From: Pseudalkalibacillus sp. SCS-8
GTDB taxonomy: Bacteria; Bacillota; Bacilli; Bacillales; Fictibacillaceae
Direction of reading: 5' to 3'
Assembly: GCF_040126055.1 (NCBI RefSeq)
Contig: NZ_CP143541.1
Location: forward strand, 1,054,001-1,118,000
DNA: 64,000 nucleotides
The position numbers and the translations under genes were made by a program. Positions 16,949 through 24,187 of the stretch are shown piece after piece; position 1 is the first letter of the stretch, and the number at the start of each line of letters is the position of its first letter. The notes below the pieces were generated by a model. It worked only from the letters and a program-made list of their open reading frames with translations. It was not told the DNA's origin and searched no databases.

Positions 16949-17889
16949 TTTCTTTAATTCGAAATGAACTTATGAAAATATTCCAAAAGAAATCGAGCTG
17001 GATTTATCTCATCATCATTGTACTTGCGGTCATTGCAGGCGGAATCATTTACAATATCACTTCAGGTGAACCGAATGAGAATTGGCGGGCTACTATTGAA
17101 GCCGAGATTGAGCACTTACAGAAGAATGCAGAAGAAGCACCTGAAGAAGAAAAACAATATATTAATCAACGGATCAATCAACAACAGAAGTATCTCGATG
17201 AAAACGTTAATCCGGATGCGGTAAGTAACTGGCATTATATGAATAATGTTGTATTCGGCACGACTGTTCTCGTGACCCTTCTTGCTGTTATTATTTCCAG
17301 TGCGAGTGTTTCTTCTGAATTTGCAGATGGAACGATTAAGCAGCTGTTGATCAGGCCTCATCCAAGATGGGCAATTTTACTTTCAAAATATATCTCATTA
17401 ATCATCTATTCACTAATTCTTGTTGTAACCATGATTGTTTCAGGATACCTTGTCGGTTTAATCATATTTGGAAATGGCGACTTTTCAGCTAAAATCTTTG
17501 AGATGGCTATAGAGGGACAGAAGGTAGCAGAGGTCGGGCCGCAGTTTTTCCTGAAGATCGCCTACTACCTACCAAGTCTATTGATCATTACGGCAATCGC
17601 CTTTATGCTGTCCACTTTATTTAAAAGTCAGGCTTTGGCTGTCGGGGTTGGAATCTTTGTCCTGTTTGTATCGTCCACACTTGGCGGGTTGATCGTCTTT
17701 TTGGCAGAGAAATACGAATGGGCAAAATATCTGATATTCCCGCATTTAGATTTAACGATCTATGCGCTGCAGGATAAGATTTTGGGAGACATTACACTAC
17801 CAATCTCACTATTGGTCCTAGCCATGTACTATGCCGTATTCATGAGCCTGACGTTCGTCTTTTTCCAGAAGCGGGATATTAGTATCTAA
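16945..17889 (+). CDS. ABC-2 type permease
   Basis: 314 aa. A first helix (about 18-37) is followed by a large outside loop rich in Glu/Gln (about 40-92), then five further helices. ADGTIKQLLIRPHPRWAILLSKY is the conserved cytoplasmic segment of ABC-2 permeases. It overlaps the ATPase gene by ATGA, so the two proteins form one transporter. Followed by a terminator at 17925. Confidence 0.87.
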   Translation: MISLIRNELMKIFQKKSSWIYLIIIVLAVIAGGIIYNITSGEPNENWRATIEAEIEHLQKNAEEAPEEEKQYINQRINQQQKYLDENVNPDAVSNWHYMNNVVFGTTVLVTLLAVIISSASVSSEFADGTIKQLLIRPHPRWAILLSKYISLIIYSLILVVTMIVSGYLVGLIIFGNGDFSAKIFEMAIEGQKVAEVGPQFFLKIAYYLPSLLIITAIAFMLSTLFKSQALAVGVGIFVLFVSSTLGGLIVFLAEKYEWAKYLIFPHLDLTIYALQDKILGDITLPISLLVLAMYYAVFMSLTFVFFQKRDISI

Positions 17890-17924
17890 ACAGTCGCTTT
17901 TTGTAGTTTGTTCCACATACAGGG

Positions 17925-17958
17925 GCATTGATCCGAGAAGGATTAATGCTTCTTTTGT
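17925..17958 (+). terminator. Terminator of the ABC transporter unit
   Basis: GCATT.ATCC and GGAT.AATGC pair with a small loop and a T-rich tail after the permease gene. Confidence 0.6.
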
Positions 17959-18026
17959 TTAATATCTATCGGTAGAGATCAACTTAAATTATTTATTACA
18001 AATAGGACTGAGGTCGGTTAAATAGA

Positions 18027-18914
18027 ATGGAAAAAATCTTGAACCCTTCTGTAAAACTAAAATATTCGTTAGACCAAGATGATTATAAAAATATACTGGC
18101 TTTGAAAGAATGCTGCCTTGAAAAAGAAAATGTAACGCTGAAACTGGAGCTTGATTACAAATTAAGTAGATCTCTTAATGAGAGTATCGGTATAAATAAG
18201 ATCAATGAATTTATGTTTTATAATGGGAAAACACTTATCGGCTATGTGGGGATCTGTCAATTCGGGAAAGAAACACTTGAAGTAAATGGGATGGTTCATC
18301 CTGAATATAGGAGACAGGGCGTCTTCACTCGTTTGTTTTCACTCGTTAAAGATGAATGGGATAAAAGGAAATCCCAGCAGATGCTACTGTTAAGCGACCG
18401 GAACTCTTCATCTGGCATTCATTTTATTAAAAGCACGGGTGCCCAATATGACAATTCAGAATACGATATGTTTTTGACAGGTGAAGCCACAGAAGTTACC
18501 ACCCCAAAACCTTTAAGTCTTCGAAGAGCCCTTAATGAAGATGCAAAAGAGATTGCAAGACAAAATGCGATATACTTTCAAGTGAATTCTTCGGATTTAA
18601 TACTCCCGGAGGAAGAAGAAAAGCACGGAACAGAGATTTATATGGCTGAGGTTGATCAATCGATTGTGGGAAAAGTTCATTTGGAAGTTCAGAATGATGT
18701 GGGTGGAATCTACGGATTAGGTGTCCTTCCGGAATTTCGAGGAAAAGGGTATGGAAGAGATCTATTGATGAAAGCAGTAGAGAAGCTAAAAGAAAAACAA
18801 GTTCAACAAATCATGCTTCAAGTTGCCGTGAAAAACAGTAATGCCCTAAACCTATATCGCTCTTGTGGATTCGAGGAGACTACTACGATGGATTATTACA
18901 AGCTAACGAAGTAA
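18027..18914 (+). CDS. Double-domain GNAT acetyltransferase
   Basis: 295 aa with two GNAT modules. The first has VNGMVHPEYRRQGVFTRLF at about residues 88-106. The second has GLGVLPEFRGKGYGRDLLMKA at about 230-250 and NALNLYRSCGFEE at the end. Such tandem GNATs usually have one active and one structural module. Substrate unknown. GAGGTCGG lies upstream of ATG 18027. Confidence 0.85.
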   Translation: MEKILNPSVKLKYSLDQDDYKNILALKECCLEKENVTLKLELDYKLSRSLNESIGINKINEFMFYNGKTLIGYVGICQFGKETLEVNGMVHPEYRRQGVFTRLFSLVKDEWDKRKSQQMLLLSDRNSSSGIHFIKSTGAQYDNSEYDMFLTGEATEVTTPKPLSLRRALNEDAKEIARQNAIYFQVNSSDLILPEEEEKHGTEIYMAEVDQSIVGKVHLEVQNDVGGIYGLGVLPEFRGKGYGRDLLMKAVEKLKEKQVQQIMLQVAVKNSNALNLYRSCGFEETTTMDYYKLTK

Positions 18915-18970
18915 CATCTTCCTGAATCAAAACCATTACTTGACCACCAGTATTTAAGGAGTGGTAGTGG

Positions 18971-19366
18971 ATGAGATATTTATCGATGATTTTTATTTGT
19001 ATTGCTTTACTTACGGGTTGTGCTTTTGGAGATAATCCGGAGAAGTTGAAAGAGCAAACAATTGAAGGGATGAAACCTTCAGTTAAAGGAAAATATGCAG
19101 TTTATGCATATTACAAACAACTTCCACCTAACCCAGCTGATACGGAACAAGTTAAGATCTATTATTCGATGGACGAAAGAATCCCTTTAGAAAAGGTTGA
19201 GACGTTATCGGTTGTCTCTATATCAAATGAAGACCTTAATCTTTTTAATATAGAAAAATCCCCATCATTTATCGTTGTTGACAAAACAGGAATTGTGCTT
19301 CAAACAACAGATATCGATAAGGTTATCGATTTTTTAAAGAATAATGATCCTGTTCGTATAGATTAG
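18971..19366 (+). CDS. Small lipoprotein with thioredoxin-like C-terminus
   Basis: 131 aa. Lipobox LTGC (Cys 17) follows a short hydrophobic signal. Residues 85-128 (FNIEKSPSFIVVDKTGIVLQT, then DKVIDFLKN) look like the last strands and helix of a thioredoxin fold, including the proline that typically precedes the third strand, but there is no CxxC. AAGGAGTGG precedes the ATG. Function unknown. Confidence 0.72.
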   Translation: MRYLSMIFICIALLTGCAFGDNPEKLKEQTIEGMKPSVKGKYAVYAYYKQLPPNPADTEQVKIYYSMDERIPLEKVETLSVVSISNEDLNLFNIEKSPSFIVVDKTGIVLQTTDIDKVIDFLKNNDPVRID

Positions 19367-19469
19367 ACTACTAGACGACGCTATTTTAAAGCACGCATTT
19401 TGGTAGGTAATGGACTGTGTTGCTGAGTAACGAAAATATTATACTCAAAATTATCTTGGAGGTATAACA

Positions 19470-19820
19470 ATGAAAGTGAAGCGAATTGTTGCCAATATTG
19501 AGACGGAGGACATTTCAAAAGCCAAACACTTCTACGAGGATATACTAGGGCTTGATCAATTTATGGATCTAGGATTTATTGCGACTTACGGTTCACATGA
19601 GAAAATGACCACTCAAATCAGTTTCCTATCAGAGGGAGGTTCTGGGACACCTGTACCTGATTTCTCAATTGAAGTCGATGATCTAGACGCTGCGCTCACT
19701 CGTATAAAAGAAGCGAAAATCCCCATTGAGTATGGGCCAATGGATGAACCATGGGGTGTCCGACGTTTTTATGTAAGAGATCCCTTTGGAAAGCTAATCA
19801 ATATATTAAAACATACATAA
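19470..19820 (+). CDS. VOC-family protein
   Basis: 116 aa. The fold is visible in IETEDISKAKHFYEDILGL at the start and WGVRRFYVRDPFGKLINIL at the end. The family includes glyoxalases, dioxygenases and drug-binding proteins; the substrate is unknown. TTGGAGG stands 8 bases before the ATG. Confidence 0.82.
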   Translation: MKVKRIVANIETEDISKAKHFYEDILGLDQFMDLGFIATYGSHEKMTTQISFLSEGGSGTPVPDFSIEVDDLDAALTRIKEAKIPIEYGPMDEPWGVRRFYVRDPFGKLINILKHT

Positions 19821-19904
19821 TGAATGCTTTCATGAGTTCATTTATTAGAGGCTTTTATAAAATCTAAGTGAAGTCTTTTACGACTAGGATAAGGGTGGTT
19901 CATT

Positions 19905-20111
19905 TTGCCGATAAACAAGAATTTAGTAGGATTTGTATTCGTTTCTTTGTTTACATTAATCGTAGTTTCTCTTCTTATTATTTCCTATGGATACTTTAAT
20001 ATGAAAGAGATAAGTCTATTAACCTCAAAATGCTACGAAAATGGCGGGGAAGCCATATTAGAAATTCACAACAACATAACAGGTAGGTACTCATTTGAGT
20101 GTAAGAAATAA
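19905..20111 (+). CDS. Small single-pass membrane protein
   Basis: 68 aa, TTG start at 19905 with AAGGGTGG upstream. One membrane helix (about residues 8-30, LVGFVFVSLFTLIVVSLL) and a short outside tail with two Cys (SKCYENGG ... FECKK) that could form a disulfide. No family was recognised. It is followed by a bidirectional terminator. Confidence 0.6.
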   Translation: MPINKNLVGFVFVSLFTLIVVSLLIISYGYFNMKEISLLTSKCYENGGEAILEIHNNITGRYSFECKK

Positions 20112-20116
20112 TTATT

Positions 20117-20150
20117 ACCCCTTTGGAAGATCGTCCAAAGGGGTGTTTTA
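20117..20150. terminator. Bidirectional terminator
   Basis: ACCCCTTTGGA and TCCAAAGGGGT pair over 11 bp with a 6-base loop and a T-rich tail, between convergent genes. Confidence 0.85.
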
Positions 20151-20175
20151 ATCTCTTAAAATTGTCTACTGGTTA

Positions 20176-21135
20176 TTAGCTGAATGAGGATAATCTCTTT
20201 TTTACTCCTTTTAACACTTCTTCTGGCACTTCCTTCACCTTGATATCCTCACCTAGAAAAAGGAGCCAATTTGTCATTTCGGTCAATTCATCAGGATGCT
20301 CAACGTTGATATAAGACTTTAAAAGGGCTGTGGATTGGTATGGGTCCGTATAAGAGATTGAAACTTTTATCGGATGGTATTTCTTGAACTGGGCAATTGC
20401 TTTTGGACCCAATTCAAGGACAAGGTTGATTCCTTCTTCCTGCTTGCTTCGTTTATCTCCTATCTGTTTCCTACTTAACTTATTTTTCATCTGGTAAGGC
20501 TCGATATTAATGAGATTGTCGACAGGGAAGATTTGCTTCCTTTCTTCTTTTAAGTCATAACCTTCAATCAACCAAAAGCTTTTTTCATGATATAGATGCA
20601 AGAGGTAAATCGGATAAGACTTTATTTTCTTATCTTCTTTGATGGTAAGCATTAAATGGCGATCTACCAGAAGGATTTGGATGAGTCTTTCTAACATGGG
20701 ATGGGGAAGATCTGTAAGATCAAGGAGGTCAGGATTATGCGGATTGGTGCCCGCGAAAAGCAAGATTTGATTTAAGAGAACAAGGTCATCTTGCTGGTTT
20801 TCTGAAATAAGCCCTAATAACTTTTCAGCTAATGACTGACGACTCTTTAAATAGGGGAGTTGTTGATTTCTTGTGGCCATAAAAGCAATAAATAGAGCTT
20901 TCACCTCATTATCAGTAAATTGAACATCAGGCAGCACAGAGTTTGGCATGACAGAATAACCACCATCTCTACCTACATCAGCGACGAGTGGCATCCCGAT
21001 GGATTCAATTTCTCTGATATCTCGAATAGCTGTCGAACGAGAGATGTTAAATTCACGCATGATTTCAGAAATCGTAAAGTGGGCGCGGTTGTTGATATAG
21101 CGCATAATGATATTGATCCGTTCAACTTTTTTCAT
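20176..21135 (-). CDS. HTH-WYL transcription regulator (YobV/YafY type)
   Basis: 319 aa. The N-terminal DeoR-type helix-turn-helix is residues 15-60 (FTISEIMREFNISRSTAIRDIREI), followed by a WYL domain (YLLHLYHEKSFWLIEGYDL, about residues 155-175) and a WCX-like C-terminal part. WYL domains sense small ligands or nucleic acids. It is divergent from a GyrI-like gene at 21244, a pairing also found in Bacillus subtilis yobV/yobU, so it probably controls that gene pair. ATG at 21135 is preceded by TAGGAGC. Confidence 0.85.
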   Translation of the reverse strand: MKKVERINIIMRYINNRAHFTISEIMREFNISRSTAIRDIREIESIGMPLVADVGRDGGYSVMPNSVLPDVQFTDNEVKALFIAFMATRNQQLPYLKSRQSLAEKLLGLISENQQDDLVLLNQILLFAGTNPHNPDLLDLTDLPHPMLERLIQILLVDRHLMLTIKEDKKIKSYPIYLLHLYHEKSFWLIEGYDLKEERKQIFPVDNLINIEPYQMKNKLSRKQIGDKRSKQEEGINLVLELGPKAIAQFKKYHPIKVSISYTDPYQSTALLKSYINVEHPDELTEMTNWLLFLGEDIKVKEVPEEVLKGVKKRLSSFS

Positions 21136-21243
21136 CTTTGCTCCTAAACAGTATCATTTTTTGACATGATTTAGGATTATGATAAACCTATCAAGCGAAG
21201 AAGACAATGTATTTTAAAAAATTAAAAATTGGAGGGTTTTGAG

Positions 21244-21723
21244 ATGGGGAATTATATCCTTGAAGAAAAAGACAGCTTTACGGTCATAGGTTTAGGAACG
21301 GAGCTAAAAAGCGATTACACAGACTTTGCTGGTGTAAACAAGGAAAAGTCAGACTTTTGGCAAGCTGTCAGTCAAGATGGAAGGCTTGACACTTTGAAAT
21401 CCATGGCCAAAAATGACTACATTTTTGCGGTGAACGAAGCAGTAAATAACAAGATGATGCATTATGCAGGAGTCATGACAGAGTCGCCCGCACCTGAAGA
21501 AGCCAGAGTGATCCAATTTCCTAAGGGTGAATACGTGGTAGTTAAAGGGGAAGGGAAGACAGCTGATGAACTGAGTATCAACCTTACTGGTATTGCCTTT
21601 GGTCAAGTGTTGCCAGAAGTGAAGGATGTTGCCTATGTAGGTGGGCCGAATGCAACGGTAGAGATGGGGCATCGAAACGGCTTCGTATATGGTGAAATGT
21701 GGATTCCTGTTGTGAGGAAGTAA
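21244..21723 (+). CDS. GyrI-like/AraC effector-binding domain protein (YobU-like)
   Basis: 159 aa. The start is ATG 21244 with GGAGGG eight bases upstream; the TTG at 21229 overlaps that site. The layout (YILEEKDSFTVIGLGTELK, then a FPKGEYVVVKGEG strand, and HRNGFVYGEMWIPV at the end) is that of the GyrI-like small-molecule binding domain found in AraC-type effector-binding proteins. Divergent from the WYL regulator; probably a ligand-binding or detoxifying partner. The next gene follows after 21 bases. Confidence 0.8.
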   Translation: MGNYILEEKDSFTVIGLGTELKSDYTDFAGVNKEKSDFWQAVSQDGRLDTLKSMAKNDYIFAVNEAVNNKMMHYAGVMTESPAPEEARVIQFPKGEYVVVKGEGKTADELSINLTGIAFGQVLPEVKDVAYVGGPNATVEMGHRNGFVYGEMWIPVVRK

Positions 21724-21744
21724 AAACAAAAAGGAGAGATGCCC

Positions 21745-22209
21745 ATGTCCTATACCGTTGATTTTAAAAATGTGTCTCCGGTAGGTTTAGAGTCCTCACC
21801 TGTAGTAGGAGCGCTCGCTGGTTTGCGTGCTAACGAAGCGCGGTACTTTATGAAAAAATATAAACATAAATTCTCGGTTGTACCGGCTAGTGAAAGCCAA
21901 GAAACCCTTGATTTTGTGAACCGAATTTTAAAGGAAGAACGGGATATTGAGTTTTCTGCCAAACCATTAGAAACGTCATGTTTTCAAGTGGAAAATATCA
22001 AGTTTGCCTACGTCTTCTTTGAGGACGGTCTAGGGGTTAATGTTATGTATACAGTTGATAATCCAAAGAAGCGAGCCGTAGGTTTCAAGCTTTCGGAGGG
22101 GATGGAAGTACCTAAGGAGCTAGAAGGGAAGTTTAAGTTTGCCAGGCAAAAGTCTAAACTAGCTGGAACGATTCGGGGCTCCTTTTTTGTAATCAAAGGA
22201 GAATATTAA
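21745..22209 (+). CDS. Conserved hypothetical protein
   Basis: 154 aa. The start is set at the second ATG (21745, MSYTVDFKNV), because AAGGAGAG directly abuts the first one at 21739. The sequence is a soluble alpha/beta protein with no signal peptide; no motif was recognised (FAYVFFEDGLGVNVMY near residue 93). It is cotranscribed with the GyrI-like gene and ends at a terminator. Function unknown. Confidence 0.72.
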   Translation: MSYTVDFKNVSPVGLESSPVVGALAGLRANEARYFMKKYKHKFSVVPASESQETLDFVNRILKEERDIEFSAKPLETSCFQVENIKFAYVFFEDGLGVNVMYTVDNPKKRAVGFKLSEGMEVPKELEGKFKFARQKSKLAGTIRGSFFVIKGEY

Positions 22210-22257
22210 GGTAAGAGAAAACTCCGAAATAGATTTAGCGTAGAACCCAATATACTG

Positions 22258-22292
22258 GCGTATCCCTAAAAGAATTTAGGATACGCTTGTTG
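22258..22292 (+). terminator. Intrinsic terminator
   Basis: GCGTATCC.TAAA and TTTAGGATACGC pair over about 12 bp with a T-rich tail, after the 21745 gene. Confidence 0.75.
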
Positions 22293-22395
22293 TTTGTAAA
22301 GGTATTGTAAAGAACTACCATGCTGTTTCGGCTTACTTCCTCTTATTATACTAGTATAATGGAATTAGAGAGAGTTTTGGGGAAGGAGACAAAGA

Positions 22396-23352
22396 GTGTT
22401 AAAGAAAAAAGGGGTCAAATTTGGAATAGGATTACTTAGCATTCTATTAATCATTAATATCGCTGCTAGTTTTTACTTTTATGATTTAGCCATCAAGCGG
22501 GATGTGAAGGAATTTTTAGCAGGGAATAAGGACTTGGAAGTATCTGCAGAGGCGATGGATACTTTTCTTAACGGTGACTGGCGGTCCTGGTATCGTGCTC
22601 AGGACTTTGAAAGATGGGAGATTCAATCCGCTGATGGACTGAAGCTTCAAGGATACTTTCTAGAAGCCAAAAAACCAACTGAGAAGACCGTCTTATTCGC
22701 CCATGGCTATCTTGGAGATGGTCAGGATATGGGAATCTATGCTGAACACTATTATGAAGAACTTGGATACAATGTGTTGACTGTCGATTTACGTGGTCAT
22801 GAAAAGAGTGAAGGCGATTATATCGGCTTCGGATGGCATGATCGATTGGATATCACACAATGGATTGATACGTTGGTTGAACAGCGAGGTCAGGAAACGG
22901 AAATCGTCTTACACGGTGTTTCCATGGGCGCTGCAACTGTATTGATGGCGAGCGGAGAAAAGCTTCCTGACAATGTAAAAGCGATCATTGCTGACAGCCC
23001 TTTTACAAGTGTTTATGATTTATTTGAGTACCAAATGAATCGTATGTATAACTTGCCTGACTTTCCACTACTACCGACGACTAGCCTCGTAACAAAAATG
23101 AAAGCAGGTTATTCATTCACAGAAGCATCCGCTTTGGACCAAGTGAAAAAAGCAGAGGCTCCGATCCTCTACATTCACGGAAATGATGATGTCTTTGTAC
23201 CGACAGCGATGTCGAAGGAGCTATATGAAAATACGAAAAGTGAAGCAGAGTTCGTAACGTTTGATGGGGCGAACCATAGCGAAGCGTTCGTGAGTCATCG
23301 TGAGGATTATGAAGTAGAGCTAGAGGAATTCTTGAACAAACATATGGATTGA
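22396..23352 (+). CDS. Membrane-anchored alpha/beta hydrolase (YqkD-like)
   Basis: 318 aa starting at GTG 22396 with AAGGAGA six bases upstream. An N-terminal membrane helix (residues about 7-28) is followed by an alpha/beta hydrolase: HGYLGDGQD (about residue 102, oxyanion-hole region), LHGVSMGAAT (about 173, nucleophile Ser), HGNDDVFVPT (about 262, Asp) and GANHSEAF (about 293, His). This is like Bacillus YqkD. It should act at the outer face of the membrane; the substrate is unknown. Confidence 0.83.
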   Translation: MLKKKGVKFGIGLLSILLIINIAASFYFYDLAIKRDVKEFLAGNKDLEVSAEAMDTFLNGDWRSWYRAQDFERWEIQSADGLKLQGYFLEAKKPTEKTVLFAHGYLGDGQDMGIYAEHYYEELGYNVLTVDLRGHEKSEGDYIGFGWHDRLDITQWIDTLVEQRGQETEIVLHGVSMGAATVLMASGEKLPDNVKAIIADSPFTSVYDLFEYQMNRMYNLPDFPLLPTTSLVTKMKAGYSFTEASALDQVKKAEAPILYIHGNDDVFVPTAMSKELYENTKSEAEFVTFDGANHSEAFVSHREDYEVELEEFLNKHMD

Positions 23353-23358
23353 TACAAA

Positions 23359-23386
23359 AAAGGTGCAGCTAGTGGCTGCACCTTTA
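23359..23386. terminator. Bidirectional terminator
   Basis: AAAGGTGCAGC and GCTGCACCTTT pair over 11 bp with a short loop, between convergent genes. Confidence 0.85.
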
Positions 23387-23407
23387 TCATTATATATGTA
23401 ATGCGGA

Positions 23408-23656
23408 TTAAAGCCTGTCAGACGGCGAAGTTTCTCTCATTCCTTTGTGGCTCTTTTCAAGCATTTCTTCCGTTGCTACAAAAAACATTCCAATAAGGAA
23501 GATGAACACTGCACCAGTCACGGTCCCAATTCCAATCGACATCAGAAAGCTGAAATCGCTTACAATCAAGCCGATTAAAAACATCATGATGCCTAATGAA
23601 AGGACGGATCCCCCAACAAATTTTGTAGCGTTAATTATTTTTGTTTTCGAATTCAT
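23408..23656 (-). CDS. Small two-helix membrane protein
   Basis: 82 aa starting at ATG 23656 (MNSKTKIINA), nine bases after AAAGGGG; the ATG at 23665 would abut that site. Two membrane helices (about 13-33 and 38-60) and a charged C-terminus (EEMLEKSHKGMRE). No family was recognised. Confidence 0.6.
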   Translation of the reverse strand: MNSKTKIINATKFVGGSVLSLGIMMFLIGLIVSDFSFLMSIGIGTVTGAVFIFLIGMFFVATEEMLEKSHKGMRETSPSDRL

Positions 23657-23782
23657 GTTCCTCATCCCCTTTCTTCTATTATTGATTCTTTGTCACAATT
23701 TTGTCAAATACTTTTCGAGATTTGGACACAACTATTTCTTGAATACCACATCGATCGTTCCCTGTATCTTTTGTATTCCTAG

Positions 23783-24012
23783 TTTAAGTGGGGATAAGTG
23801 CTTTACCTTACCCTCAAATCAGCTATTTTTCACTTTTCAGGGGGGATAAGATCTTTATCTTACCTTCATTACTGTCTGTTCTCGGTTTTGAGGGAGGATA
23901 GAGCTATTATCCTGCCCTCAACATCAGCTTTTCCCCGTTTATGGGGAGGATAACGCCTCTATCTTGCCCCAATTATGGCTACCAACCATTTATGGGGGAG
24001 GATAGCCGGCGC
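23783..24012. repeat. Degenerate 52-bp palindromic tandem repeats
   Basis: Five diverged units start at 23783, 23834, 23886, 23938 and 23989, that is 51-52 bp apart, each opening TTT.. and carrying G-rich (GGGGATAAG, GGAGGATAG) and C-rich (CTTACC, CCTGCCCTC) arms that can pair. In the third unit the outer arms are GAGGG and CCCTC; in the fourth they are TGGGG and CCCCA, so pairing is kept although the bases differ. The rest of the 23666-24187 gap shows nothing else. Confidence 0.72.
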
Positions 24013-24187
24013 GTCTTCACTGTTAATTAGTCCAATCCTACTACCCATCTCCCGCCTATACAACTTTCTTTCTAGTCCTCCTATATCTTTTGTTGTTCGT
24101 ACTTTATACCTTTTGCAGAATAGCGTCGTTTTGGATTTATTGAAATAATAAAAGTATTCAAACGATTACGCTATGGGAGGCGGAAAG

